NCBI RefSeq assembly: GCF_003863365.1
Contig: NZ_RQXT01000023.1
Location: 1 to 64,000, forward strand
Direction of reading: 5' to 3'
From: Mesorhizobium tamadayense
GTDB lineage: Bacteria > Pseudomonadota > Alphaproteobacteria > Rhizobiales > Rhizobiaceae
DNA: 64,000 nucleotides
A program made the position numbers and the translations under genes. The stretch's first letter is position 1, and every line of letters begins with the position of its first letter. The notes under the pieces were generated by a model. It saw only the letters and a program-made list of their open reading frames with translations, had not been told where the DNA came from and made no database searches. Shown in pieces: positions 1 to 8,922 of the stretch.

Positions 1-171
1 TGGGCGTAGCGACGCGAAGCGGAGCGAAGACCCAAGGATCCATGCCGTGACCTTGGCCAAAGGGTGCAACGAAGCAGAATTCTGCACCGTTGCAACGCCT
101 TAGCGTAACGGCATGGATCCTGGGGTCTGCGCCGCGTCGCTTCGCTCCTTGCTCCGCCCCAGGATGACGAA
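1..171. repeat. Palindromic intergenic repeat, family A, copy 1
   Basis: A GC-rich element whose two halves are inverted. It carries 'ggatccatgccgtgacctt' near position 37 and 'aacggcatggatcc' near 107. The flanks are rich in 'gcggagcgaag' and 'cgcttcgctcc', and it ends in 'aggatgacgaag'. The same parts recur in opposite orientation at 23721-23898. It probably continues left of the window. It lies downstream of pheA and contains no credible gene. Confidence 0.7.
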
Positions 172-250
172 GTCATGGAGGCTTCGGCCAATCTCGTAGG
201 CGCGATCACGTATTGAAGGAGCCCGCCAACTGACAGGCGGAGAACCAGCT

Positions 251-1114
251 TCAGTCCGCGACTTTCCACTGCTCGCGCGACGCGCTCGCCGGATAGACTC
301 CGAGGATGCGCATCTCGCGCGAGAAGAAGCGCAACTCGTCGAGCGCGAGCTTGACCAGCGGATCGTCGGGATGGCCCTCGATATCGGCATAGAACAGCGT
401 CGCGGTGAAGGCGCCGAGCTGGTAGCTCTCGAGCTTGGTCATGTTGATGGCGTTGGTGGCGAAGCCGCCCATGGCCTTGTAGAGCGCGGCCGGCACGTTG
501 CGGACGCGGAAGATGAAGGTGGTCATCATCTTGGCGTCGGGCGACGGACGCTCGGCCCATTGCTTGTTCTTGGTCAGGACCACGAAGCGCGTGACGTTGC
601 TGTCCGTGTCCTCGACATTCTTCTCGATGATGTCGAGGCCGTAGAGTTCCGCGGCGAGCGCCGGTGCCAGCGCAGCCATGGTGCGGTCCTTGACCTCGGA
701 AACCATCTTGGCCGACCCGGCGGTGTCGCCGGCCACCACCGGCTTCCAGCCGTTCTTGCGGATGTATTTGCGGCATTGGCCAAGCGCATGGATATGGCTG
801 TGCACCGTCTTGATCTCTTCGCGCTTGACGCCCGGCAGCACCATCAGCTGGAAGTGGATCGGCAGGAAATATTCGCCGACGATGTGCAGGCGCGATTCCG
901 GCAAGAGATGATGGATGTCGGCGACGCGCCCGGCGATGGTGTTCTCGATCGGTATCATGGCGAGCTCGGCCTTGCCGGTCTCGACCGCGTTGAAAGCGTC
1001 CTCGAAGGTCGGACAGGGCAACGGCTCCATCGACGGGAACATGTTGCGGCATGCGGTGTCGGAGTTGGCGCCCGGCTCGCCCTGGAAGGAAATTCTGTTG
1101 GTCTTTTCAGGCAT
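251..1114 (-). CDS. pheA: Prephenate dehydratase
   Basis: This enzyme converts prephenate to phenylpyruvate in phenylalanine synthesis, in the cytoplasm. The 287-residue protein is a stand-alone dehydratase without a chorismate mutase domain. It opens with the family pattern ISFQGEPGANS, and the PDT domain ends with the catalytic TRF triplet in SNVTRFVVL (about residues 176-184). A C-terminal ACT domain follows from about residue 198, expected to bind phenylalanine. Its usual ESRP motif reads ESYQ here, which I believe is common in alphaproteobacteria. The gene starts 26 bp after the stop of kdsB on the same strand, so the two are probably cotranscribed. Confidence 0.93.
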   Translation of the reverse strand: MPEKTNRISFQGEPGANSDTACRNMFPSMEPLPCPTFEDAFNAVETGKAELAMIPIENTIAGRVADIHHLLPESRLHIVGEYFLPIHFQLMVLPGVKREEIKTVHSHIHALGQCRKYIRKNGWKPVVAGDTAGSAKMVSEVKDRTMAALAPALAAELYGLDIIEKNVEDTDSNVTRFVVLTKNKQWAERPSPDAKMMTTFIFRVRNVPAALYKAMGGFATNAINMTKLESYQLGAFTATLFYADIEGHPDDPLVKLALDELRFFSREMRILGVYPASASREQWKVAD

Positions 1115-1140
1115 GCGCCAATGTCTCTCTTACGGATGTC

Positions 1141-1869
1141 TCAGTTTGAAAGGATCTGCCTGGCGCGCTCGAGATCGGCGGGCGTGTCGACGCCGAGCGG
1201 CAGCGACTTGACGATCTCGGCGTCGATGCGCATGCCGGCTTCCAACGCCCGCAGCTGCTCCAGCCGTTCGCGGCGTTCCAAGGACGACGGCTTCAGCGCC
1301 ACGAACCGCTCCAGCGCGGCGCGGCGATAGGCATAGAGGCCGATGTGGTGATAGAGCGGGCCCTCGCCCCACGGCGCCGTGGCGCGGGTGAAATAGAGTG
1401 CCCTCAGCCTTGTCGCGGAGAGCGGCGAGCCGACGATCTTGACGACGTTCGGATTGGTCTTTTCCTCGTCGCGCACGATCTCGACGCCGAGCGTGGCGAT
1501 ATCGACCGACGGTTCGGCAAAGGGCCGCAACGATGCGCCGATGATATCTGAATCGATGGTCGGCAGGTCGCCCTGCACATTGACGATCGTTTCCACCTTC
1601 TTTTCAGGATCGAGAGCCGTCAGCGCCTCGAAGATGCGGTCGGAGCCCGATGCGTGGTCCGCGCGCGTCATGACCGCTTCGAAGCCGTGTGCCCGCACCG
1701 CGTCGGCGACAGCCTCCGTGTCGGTCGCCACCACCACGCGGCCAAGTCCGGCCTCGGCGCCGCGGCGGGCGACATGGACGATCATCGGCGCGCCGGCGAT
1801 GTCGGCCAGCGGCTTGCCCGGCAGGCGCGTCGAGGCCATGCGGGCGGGGATCAAGATCAATGTCGACAT
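1141..1869 (-). CDS. kdsB: 3-deoxy-manno-octulosonate cytidylyltransferase (CMP-Kdo synthetase)
   Basis: This enzyme activates Kdo with CTP to give CMP-Kdo for lipopolysaccharide inner-core synthesis. The protein has 242 residues, close to the family norm of about 245-250. The N-terminal nucleotide-binding motif IPARMASTRLPGKPL is intact, as is the NVQGDLP segment of the active site. An ATG 42 bp upstream (1911) is in frame, but the family N-terminus MSTLILIPAR fits the start at 1869. It is the first gene of a kdsB-pheA pair and is divergent from the cytochrome gene at 2062, so 1870-2061 should hold both promoters. Confidence 0.93.
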   Translation of the reverse strand: MSTLILIPARMASTRLPGKPLADIAGAPMIVHVARRGAEAGLGRVVVATDTEAVADAVRAHGFEAVMTRADHASGSDRIFEALTALDPEKKVETIVNVQGDLPTIDSDIIGASLRPFAEPSVDIATLGVEIVRDEEKTNPNVVKIVGSPLSATRLRALYFTRATAPWGEGPLYHHIGLYAYRRAALERFVALKPSSLERRERLEQLRALEAGMRIDAEIVKSLPLGVDTPADLERARQILSN

Positions 1870-2061
1870 GGGAGTTTCGGAGCGCCCGGGAAAGCGGATG
1901 GAAAGTGGCAAAACGTCTCACTGGAAGCGCCCTTATATGTGTTGCAACGCCGAAGCAAAAGACCTAGTTTCCGCGCGATTTGACTGGCCCGCCGGGCCTT
2001 TCGCGATACCGACGGACGGAGTGGACGGGACGGTCCGCCGGAAAAGGGAGCAAGGGGCGCA

Positions 2062-2727
2062 ATGGATTCCACCGAAGTCAACAAGCTGCTCGCCGGATTC
2101 CTCGGAACCATCTTCATCGTATTTTCGGTGGGCATCGTGTCGGACGCACTGTTTGCCTCCCCCCCGCCCGAGAAGCCCGGCTTCGCCATCGAGGCTCAAG
2201 AGGAGCCGGCCGAAGGCGGTGCCGCCGCACCGGCGGCAGAGGCCAAGCCGATCGCCGACCTGCTCGCCAAAGCCAATGCCGAGGCTGGCGCCGCCATCTT
2301 CAAGAAATGCCAGGCCTGCCACTCCGGCGAAAAGGGCGGCCCCAACAAGGTCGGTCCGGATCTCTGGGATATCATCGACCGCCCCGTCGCCGAGCATGAG
2401 GGCTTCGCCTATTCGGCCGGCATGAAGGATTTTTCCAAGGGCGGCGCCGAGAAGTGGACCTACGACAACCTCAACCACTTCATCACCTCGCCGAAGAAGT
2501 TCGTGAAGGGCACGGCGATGGGCTTCGCCGGCCTGCCGAAGGATGAAGACCGCGCCAACGTGATCGCCTATCTGCGCACGCTGTCGGACAATCCGAAGCC
2601 GCTGCCGCAGCCCGGTGCTTCCGCCGAAGCCAAGCCCGCCGAGGGCGCCAAGCCTGTGGAAGGCGCGGCACCGGCGAAACCGGCCGAAGGTGCGGCTCCG
2701 GCCAAGCCGGCTGCGCCCGCGCAATAA
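2062..2727 (+). CDS. Membrane-anchored c-type cytochrome (CycM-like)
   Basis: This is a 221-residue electron carrier on the periplasmic face of the inner membrane. One uncleaved transmembrane segment (about residues 9-31) is followed by an Ala/Pro/Glu-rich linker. The class I cytochrome c domain has the haem attachment motif CQACH (C83, C86, H87) and a probable axial Met153 in GTAMGFAG. The last 35 residues are repeats rich in Ala, Pro, Glu and Lys. The layout matches cytochrome c552/CycM proteins that link the bc1 complex to aa3 oxidase in rhizobia; that role is inferred from the family. A strong terminator follows directly. Confidence 0.88.
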   Translation: MDSTEVNKLLAGFLGTIFIVFSVGIVSDALFASPPPEKPGFAIEAQEEPAEGGAAAPAAEAKPIADLLAKANAEAGAAIFKKCQACHSGEKGGPNKVGPDLWDIIDRPVAEHEGFAYSAGMKDFSKGGAEKWTYDNLNHFITSPKKFVKGTAMGFAGLPKDEDRANVIAYLRTLSDNPKPLPQPGASAEAKPAEGAKPVEGAAPAKPAEGAAPAKPAAPAQ

Positions 2728-2751
2728 ACAATTTGTCATAGTGGCAACCTC

Positions 2752-2780
2752 AGAAAAGCCGGGTTCGTCCCGGCTTTTCT
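2752..2780 (+). terminator. Rho-independent terminator after the cytochrome c gene
   Basis: A perfect 12-bp stem (AGAAAAGCCGGG paired with CCCGGCTTTTCT) closes a 5-nt loop. The run of T lies within the 3' arm. It sits 25 bp after the cytochrome stop codon. Confidence 0.85.
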
Positions 2781-2885
2781 GTTAGGAAAGCCGCATATTG
2801 CGCGACAAAAGCCGCCGCTTGCGGTTTTCACCGGCGTCAAATGATCTAGATTGCCGGTGGGTACTGTTCGCGACGAGGAGAACGC

Positions 2886-4781
2886 ATGACGGTCGGCCGC
2901 TCCCGGACACTTTTTCCAGCAAAGACGTTTTTCGCATCGATGCTGGCGGTTGCTTTCGCCGCGAGCCTAGAGGCCAGCTTCGCCGACGAATGGCACACCA
3001 CCTCCTCGCTGATCAGCCCTTCGAAATACGGCGAGAATTTCCAGCGCTACGATTACGTCAATCCGGATGCGCCGAAAGGCGGCACCTACAACTCGGTGGT
3101 TACCGGCACCTTTGACAGCTTCAATCCCTACATCGTGCAAGGGTCGCCGGCCGCCGGCTTCGCGCAGTTCGGCGGCGGGCTGCTCTACGACACGCTGATG
3201 GACCAGGCGACCGACGAGGGCAGCGTCAGCCATCCGCTGATCGCCGAAGCCTACAAGTACCCGCCGGACTATTCCTCGGCGACCTACCGGCTCAACCCTC
3301 AAGCCAAATGGCATGACGGCCAGCCGATCACCGTCGACGACGTGGTGTGGTCGTTCCAGGTGCTCAAAGCCAACAGCCCGATGTACAACCGCTATTTCGA
3401 GAACGTGACCGAAGCGGTCGCCATCTCGAACCGCGAGGTCGAATTCCATTTCGACCAGAAGGGCAATCGCGAGCTGCCGAAGATCCTTGGCGATCTCGTC
3501 GTCCTGCCGAAGCATTGGTGGGAAGGCACCGACGCCAGCGGCAAGAAGCGCGACATCACCAGGCCGACGCTGGAGCCGCCGCTGGGCTCCGCCGCCTACA
3601 AGATCGCCAGCTTCAAGCCGGGCTCGGAGATCGTCTGGCAGCGCGTGCCCGATTATTGGGGCGCCAAGCTGCCGGTGAAGATCGGCCGCGAGAATTTCGA
3701 CACCCAGCGATTCACCTACATCCTGGACGACAACGCCGCCTGGCAAGCCTTCACCAAAGGTGGACTTCAGGACATCAAGCCGGAGAACAGCTCAAGGCGT
3801 TGGGCGACATTCTACAATTTCCCGGCGATCAAGGCCGGCGACGTGATCAAAAAGGAATTCAAGACAACCTCGCCCGAACCGATGCAGGCTTTCGCGCTCA
3901 ATCAGCGGCGGCCGCTGTTCCAGGATCGGCTGGTGCGCGCCGCGCTGACCTATCCGTTCGACTTCGAAACGATGAACCGCACGCTGTTCTACAATTCGAA
4001 CACGCGCACCCACAGTTTTTTCGAGGGCACCGAGCTGGCGTCGAGCGGGCTGCCGCAAGGCAAGGAGCTGGAAATCCTGGAGAAGTATAGCGACAAGCTG
4101 CCGCCGGAACTTTTCACGCAGGAATTCAAGCTGCCGGTCTACGACTCGCCGCAGGCCGAGCGCAAAAACCTCAAGACGGCGGTCGATCTCTTCGCCAAGG
4201 CAGGCTGGGTGATCAAGGGCGGCAAGATGGTGAACGCCAAGACCGGCGCGCCCTTCAAGTTCGAGGTACTCGGCTCGAACGACACCGACCAGGTCATCGC
4301 CAGTCCCTGGATTGCCAATCTGCGCAAGATCGGCGTCGATGCGACGCTGCGGATCATCGACCAGACCCAGTACATCAACCGCGTCAACAATTTCGACTAC
4401 GACGTCATCACCAGCATACTCGGCCAATCGGAATCGCCCGGCAACGAGCAGCGCGATTTCTGGAGCTCGAAGGCGGCCGATTCGCCCGGATCGCGCAACT
4501 ATTCCGGCATCAAGAACCCGGTCGTCGACGCGCTGGTCGACCGCATCATCTTCGCCGCCGACCGTGACGACCTCGTCGCCGCCACCCATGCGCTCGATCG
4601 GGTGCTGTTGTGGAACTACTATGTCGTGCCGCAATACTACCGCGCGGTGGTGTGGCTCGCCTACTGGAGCAAGTTCGGCATTCCGGAAAAGCAGCCCAGC
4701 TACCGCGGCGCCGATATCGATTCCTGGTGGATCGACACCGAGAAGGAAAAGGCGCTGGCCGCCAAATACAGGGGCAACTGA
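2886..4781 (+). CDS. yejA1: Peptide ABC transporter, periplasmic binding protein (YejA-like, first copy)
   Basis: This 631-residue solute-binding protein of family 5 (SBP_bac_5) captures peptides in the periplasm for the YejBEF transporter. A Sec signal peptide (about residues 1-35, cleavage near SFA-DEW) has no lipobox. The mature part shows family-typical segments such as YVNPDAPKGGTYNSV and WHDGQPITVDDVVWSFQVL. Its length and the partner genes match YejA, which in enterics takes up microcin C and in rhizobia is linked to resistance to host antimicrobial peptides. It overlaps the next gene by one base (TGATG). It heads the operon, and the start has the RBS 'gaggag' just upstream. Confidence 0.88.
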   Translation: MTVGRSRTLFPAKTFFASMLAVAFAASLEASFADEWHTTSSLISPSKYGENFQRYDYVNPDAPKGGTYNSVVTGTFDSFNPYIVQGSPAAGFAQFGGGLLYDTLMDQATDEGSVSHPLIAEAYKYPPDYSSATYRLNPQAKWHDGQPITVDDVVWSFQVLKANSPMYNRYFENVTEAVAISNREVEFHFDQKGNRELPKILGDLVVLPKHWWEGTDASGKKRDITRPTLEPPLGSAAYKIASFKPGSEIVWQRVPDYWGAKLPVKIGRENFDTQRFTYILDDNAAWQAFTKGGLQDIKPENSSRRWATFYNFPAIKAGDVIKKEFKTTSPEPMQAFALNQRRPLFQDRLVRAALTYPFDFETMNRTLFYNSNTRTHSFFEGTELASSGLPQGKELEILEKYSDKLPPELFTQEFKLPVYDSPQAERKNLKTAVDLFAKAGWVIKGGKMVNAKTGAPFKFEVLGSNDTDQVIASPWIANLRKIGVDATLRIIDQTQYINRVNNFDYDVITSILGQSESPGNEQRDFWSSKAADSPGSRNYSGIKNPVVDALVDRIIFAADRDDLVAATHALDRVLLWNYYVVPQYYRAVVWLAYWSKFGIPEKQPSYRGADIDSWWIDTEKEKALAAKYRGN

Positions 4782-6658
4782 TGAGGCAGCAGACCATGCT
4801 TCCTCGTCGCAACTTCCTGGCGCTCGGCGCGGCCGCGGCGGCCACATCGCTGGTCCCCGGCAAGGTCTTTGCCGCCATTCCGACAGGCGTGAAGGTGCAT
4901 GGCCTGTCCGCCTTCGGCGACTTGAAATACAAGCCGGATTTCACGCATTTCGACTATGTCAATGTCGATGCGCCGCAAGGTGGCACCTTCAACTTCCTGC
5001 CGCCTAACTGGGGTTCCAACCAGACCCCTCTTACCTTCAGCACGCTGAATTCATTTGTTCCCAAAGGCGATTCACCACAGCGCATGGAAATGTGCTTCGA
5101 CTCGCTGATGGTGAGAGCGCTCGACGAGCCCGACGCCGTCTACGGACTGGTCGCTGACGGCGTGACGATCTCCGACGACCGCAACGGCTTCACCTTCTCG
5201 CTGCGCCCGCAGGCCCGTTTCCATGACGGCACGCCACTGACGGCCGAGGATGCCGCCTTCAGCTTCAAGCTGCTCAAGGATAGGGGCCACCCGGACTATT
5301 CGCTGCCGCTGACGCATCTCAACGATGCAGTCGCTGTCGATGCGCACACGTTGCAGCTCAAATTCTCCGGCAAGCAGACGAGCCGCACCATCCTCAACGT
5401 CGTGCAGTTTCCGATCTTGTCGAAAGCCTTCTACACGGCCAATCCTTTCGATTCCTCGCAGATGAACCCACCGCTGGGGTCAAGCGCCTACAAGGTCGGC
5501 CGCTGGTCGGCGGGGACCTGGATCGAATATGAGCGTGTGCCCGACTACTGGGGCAACGATCTTCCGGTCAATCGCGGCCAGAACAATTTCGGGCGCATCC
5601 GCATCGAGTTCTACCAGGACCGCAACGCTGCATTCGAGGCCTTCAAAAAGGGCGAGATCCTATACAAGGAGGAATTCATTTCGCGCGTGTGGGCAACGCA
5701 GTATAACTTTCCCGCCTTTACATCCGGCAAGGTGGTCAAGCACGAATTCCCGGCCGAAACGGTGCCCTCGATGCAGGCCACTGCCGTCAATCAGAGACGC
5801 GCGCAGTTCCAGGACCCACGCGTGCGGCAGGCGATCGCGCTCTGCTTCGACTTCGAATGGACGCGGCGCAATTTCTTCTACGGCTCCTACGAGCGTTCGC
5901 AATCCTGTTTCGAGAAATCCGACTTTCGCGCCGCAGGCACACCGTCGCCGGAAGAGCTCGCGCTGCTGGAACCGCTGCTTGACAAGCTGCCGCCGGAGGC
6001 CTTCGGCGAGGCGGTGACGCAGCCGGCCTCGGACGGTTCCGGGCGCGACCGGAAACAACTCGGCAAGGCGGCAAAGCTGCTTGCCGAGGCCGGCTGGAAA
6101 CGCTCCGGCGATTTCGTCGTCAACGACAAGGGCGGGCGGCTGCCGGCCGAGTTCCTCGTCGACGACGAGACCTTCGTGCAGGTCTATTCGCCCTGGGTCG
6201 CCAACATGAAGGCGATCGGCATCGATGCTTCCATCCGGCTGGTCGACTCGGCGCAGTACCAGCTCAGGCAATCGACCTTCGATTTCGACTTGATCTCGGC
6301 CGCTTTCTCCTTCAGCGCCACGCCGACCCGCGACGACCTCGAAATCTTCTTCCATTCGCGAAGCGCCGCCATATCGGGGTCGCGCAACCTGCCGGGCATA
6401 GCGAGCCCGGCCATCGACGCGCTCATAGACGCCGTCGGTGCGGCCAAGGACCGCGAAAGCCTCACCGTGGCGATGCGCGCGCTCGACCGGGTCTTGCGCG
6501 CGCGGCGCGATTGGATTCCAAGTTGGTATCTGGCGAATCACCGAAGCGCCTATTGGGATATGTTCGGCTTTCCCGAGCAGAAACCCGATTTCGGCTTTCC
6601 GGTCGAATCGCTGTGGTGGTTCGACAAGGGCAAGGCGGCAAAAATTGGCAAAGCCTGA
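4781..6658 (+). CDS. yejA2: Peptide ABC transporter, periplasmic binding protein (YejA-like, second copy)
   Basis: A second SBP_bac_5 protein of 625 residues with the same domain plan as the gene before it (FDYVNVDAPQGGTFN against YDYVNPDAPKGGTYN). It has a twin-arginine-like leader, LPRRNFLALG with Arg9-Arg10, whereas its neighbour has a plain Sec leader. An open frame continues 171 bp further upstream, but ATG 4781 overlaps the previous stop as TGATG and begins the signal peptide. It probably broadens the range of peptides fed to the single YejBEF channel. The two copies look like an old tandem duplication. Confidence 0.88.
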   Translation: MRQQTMLPRRNFLALGAAAAATSLVPGKVFAAIPTGVKVHGLSAFGDLKYKPDFTHFDYVNVDAPQGGTFNFLPPNWGSNQTPLTFSTLNSFVPKGDSPQRMEMCFDSLMVRALDEPDAVYGLVADGVTISDDRNGFTFSLRPQARFHDGTPLTAEDAAFSFKLLKDRGHPDYSLPLTHLNDAVAVDAHTLQLKFSGKQTSRTILNVVQFPILSKAFYTANPFDSSQMNPPLGSSAYKVGRWSAGTWIEYERVPDYWGNDLPVNRGQNNFGRIRIEFYQDRNAAFEAFKKGEILYKEEFISRVWATQYNFPAFTSGKVVKHEFPAETVPSMQATAVNQRRAQFQDPRVRQAIALCFDFEWTRRNFFYGSYERSQSCFEKSDFRAAGTPSPEELALLEPLLDKLPPEAFGEAVTQPASDGSGRDRKQLGKAAKLLAEAGWKRSGDFVVNDKGGRLPAEFLVDDETFVQVYSPWVANMKAIGIDASIRLVDSAQYQLRQSTFDFDLISAAFSFSATPTRDDLEIFFHSRSAAISGSRNLPGIASPAIDALIDAVGAAKDRESLTVAMRALDRVLRARRDWIPSWYLANHRSAYWDMFGFPEQKPDFGFPVESLWWFDKGKAAKIGKA

Positions 6659-6688
6659 CATTCCCCTTCGCGCAGGGCCGGCTGCCTG

Positions 6689-7783
6689 ATGGGCGCTTAC
6701 ATCCTGCGCCGCATCCTTTTGATGATCCCGACGCTGTTCGGCATCATGGCGATCTCCTTCGCCGTCATCCAGTTTGCGCCGGGCGGCCCGGTCGAGCAGG
6801 TCATCGCCAGGCTCACCAACCAGGGCGGCGCCGATCGCCTCGGCGGCGGCGGTGGCGATGCCGGAGCCACCAATTTCGACGTCTCCGGGGACGTCAGCTC
6901 AAAATATCGCGGCGCTCAAGGGTTGGACCCCGAATTCATCAAGAAGCTGGAAAAGCAGTTCGGCTTCGACAAGCCGCCGCTCGAGCGCTTCGGCATGATG
7001 CTGTGGAACTATTCCCGCTTCGATTTCGGCGACAGCTATTTCCGCGACATCTCGGTGCTCGACCTGATCCTGGAAAAGATGCCGGTGTCGATCTCGATCG
7101 GGCTGTGGATCACGCTTTTGTCCTACCTGATCTCGATCCCGCTCGGCATCCGCAAGGCGGTGCAGGACGGCTCGACCTTCGACGTCTGGACCAGCGGCGT
7201 GGTCATCGTCGGCTACGCCATCCCCGGCTTCCTGTTCGGCATCCTTTTGATGGTGCTGTTTGCCGGCGGCTCGTTCTGGGACTGGTTCCCGTTGCGCGGC
7301 ATCGTTTCCGACAATTGGGACCAGTTGTCCTGGCCGGACAAGATCATCGACTATTTCTGGCACATGACGCTGCCGCTGACCGCGCTGGTGCTGTCGGCCT
7401 TCGCCACGACGACGCTGCTCACCAAGAACTCCTTCCTCGAGGAAATCCGCAAGCAATATGTGGTGACGGCGCGCGCCAAGGGCCTGTCGGAGCGCAAGGT
7501 GCTCTACGGCCATGTCTTCCGCAACGCTATGCTGATCGTCATCGCAGGGTTCCCCGGCGCCTTCATCTCGGCCTTCTTCACCGGCTCGCTGCTGATCGAG
7601 AACATCTTCTCGCTCGACGGCCTCGGCCTGCTCGGCTTCAAGTCGGTGATCGACCGCGATTATCCGGTGGTCTTCGCCAATCTCTACATCTTCTCGCTGC
7701 TCGGCCTGTTCGTCGGCCTGCTGTCGGACCTGATCTACACCTGGGTCGATCCGCGCATCGATTTCGAGCGGAGAGACGTCTGA
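6689..7783 (+). CDS. yejB: Peptide ABC transporter permease YejB
   Basis: This inner-membrane permease of the binding-protein-dependent transport family has 364 residues. It has a first transmembrane helix at MGAYILRRILLMIPTLFG and five further segments. The cytoplasmic EAA loop is present (ARAKGLSERKVLYGHVFRNA, about residues 257-276). A long hydrophilic insert (about residues 35-85, Gly-rich) lies between helices 1 and 2, as in YejB. It starts 30 bp after yejA2 and overlaps yejE by one base. Confidence 0.92.
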   Translation: MGAYILRRILLMIPTLFGIMAISFAVIQFAPGGPVEQVIARLTNQGGADRLGGGGGDAGATNFDVSGDVSSKYRGAQGLDPEFIKKLEKQFGFDKPPLERFGMMLWNYSRFDFGDSYFRDISVLDLILEKMPVSISIGLWITLLSYLISIPLGIRKAVQDGSTFDVWTSGVVIVGYAIPGFLFGILLMVLFAGGSFWDWFPLRGIVSDNWDQLSWPDKIIDYFWHMTLPLTALVLSAFATTTLLTKNSFLEEIRKQYVVTARAKGLSERKVLYGHVFRNAMLIVIAGFPGAFISAFFTGSLLIENIFSLDGLGLLGFKSVIDRDYPVVFANLYIFSLLGLFVGLLSDLIYTWVDPRIDFERRDV

Positions 7784-8922
7784 TGGCGCAGGCTGCCGCC
7801 GAAACGACAGCAAGCCGGCCGCTCAGGCCGTGGCTCTCGCCGCTCAACCAGCGGCGGCTGCAGAATTTCAGGGCGAATCGGCGCGGCTACTGGTCGCTGT
7901 GGATCTTCCTGTTGCTGTTCGTGCTGTCGCTGTTTTCCGAGCTGATCGCCAACGACAAGCCGATCATCGCGTCCTACAAGGGCGAGATCCTGTTTCCGGT
8001 GCTGGTCGCCTATCCGGAAGAGAAGTTCGGCGGCTTCTATGCCGTCACCGACTATCGCGATCCGGTCATTCAGGACGAGATCAATGCCAATGGCTGGATG
8101 ATCTGGCCGCCGGTGCGCTACTCCTACCAGACGGTCAACAACGCCATCCCCGAAGCGGCACCCGCCAAGCCGTCCTGGCTCTACGACAAGAAGGCGCGCT
8201 GCAGCCAGTATCCGCAAGGTGCGGCCGACCCCAACTGCAACATCGGCAACTGGAACTGGCTTGGCACTGACGACCAGGCCCGCGACGTGCTGGCGCGTGT
8301 GCTTTACGGTTTCCGCATCTCGGTGCTATTCGGGCTGATCCTGACGCTCGGCTCGTCGCTGATCGGCGTCGCGGCGGGCGCCGTGCAGGGCTATTTCGGC
8401 GGCTGGACAGACCTTTTGTTCCAGCGCTTCATCGAGATCTGGTCGGCGATCCCGGTGCTCTATCTGCTGCTCATCATCTCCGCGATCCTGCCACCCGGCT
8501 TCTTCATCCTGCTCGGCCTGATGCTGTTGTTCTCCTGGGTGGCGCTGGTCGGCGTGGTCAGGGCCGAGTTCCTGCGCGCGCGCAACTTTGAATATGTCAA
8601 CGCGGCGCGCGCGCTCGGCGTGCCCAACCTCACCATCATGTTTCGCCATCTCCTGCCCAACGCCATGGTGGCGACGCTGACCTTCCTGCCTTTCCTGCTG
8701 AGCGGCTCGATCTCGACGCTGACCTCGCTCGACTATCTCGGCTTCGGCCTGCCGCCCGGCTCGGCCTCGCTCGGCGAGTTGCTGAAGCAGGCGCAGCGCA
8801 ATCTCAACGCGCCCTGGCTCGGCATCTCCGGCTTCATCGTGATCTCGCTGATGCTGTCGCTGCTGGTGTTCATCGGCGAGGCGACGCGCGACGCCTTCGA
8901 TCCGCGCAAGACGTTCAGATGA
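7783..8922 (+). CDS. yejE: Peptide ABC transporter permease YejE
   Basis: The second permease, 379 residues. The first membrane segment is at about residues 38-58, followed by a large periplasmic part (about 60-170) typical of YejE. Five C-terminal helices and the EAA loop NAARALGVPNLTIMFRHLLP follow. The frame is open far upstream inside yejB, but ATG 7783 overlaps the yejB stop as TGATG and gives the expected N-terminus. It overlaps the ATPase gene by 4 bp (ATGA), so translation is coupled. Confidence 0.92.
   Translation: MAQAAAETTASRPLRPWLSPLNQRRLQNFRANRRGYWSLWIFLLLFVLSLFSELIANDKPIIASYKGEILFPVLVAYPEEKFGGFYAVTDYRDPVIQDEINANGWMIWPPVRYSYQTVNNAIPEAAPAKPSWLYDKKARCSQYPQGAADPNCNIGNWNWLGTDDQARDVLARVLYGFRISVLFGLILTLGSSLIGVAAGAVQGYFGGWTDLLFQRFIEIWSAIPVLYLLLIISAILPPGFFILLGLMLLFSWVALVGVVRAEFLRARNFEYVNAARALGVPNLTIMFRHLLPNAMVATLTFLPFLLSGSISTLTSLDYLGFGLPPGSASLGELLKQAQRNLNAPWLGISGFIVISLMLSLLVFIGEATRDAFDPRKTFR

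Noticed and set aside
371..1330. 319-codon open frame opposite pheA
   Set aside because: Antisense to the intact prephenate dehydratase and without recognisable domains.
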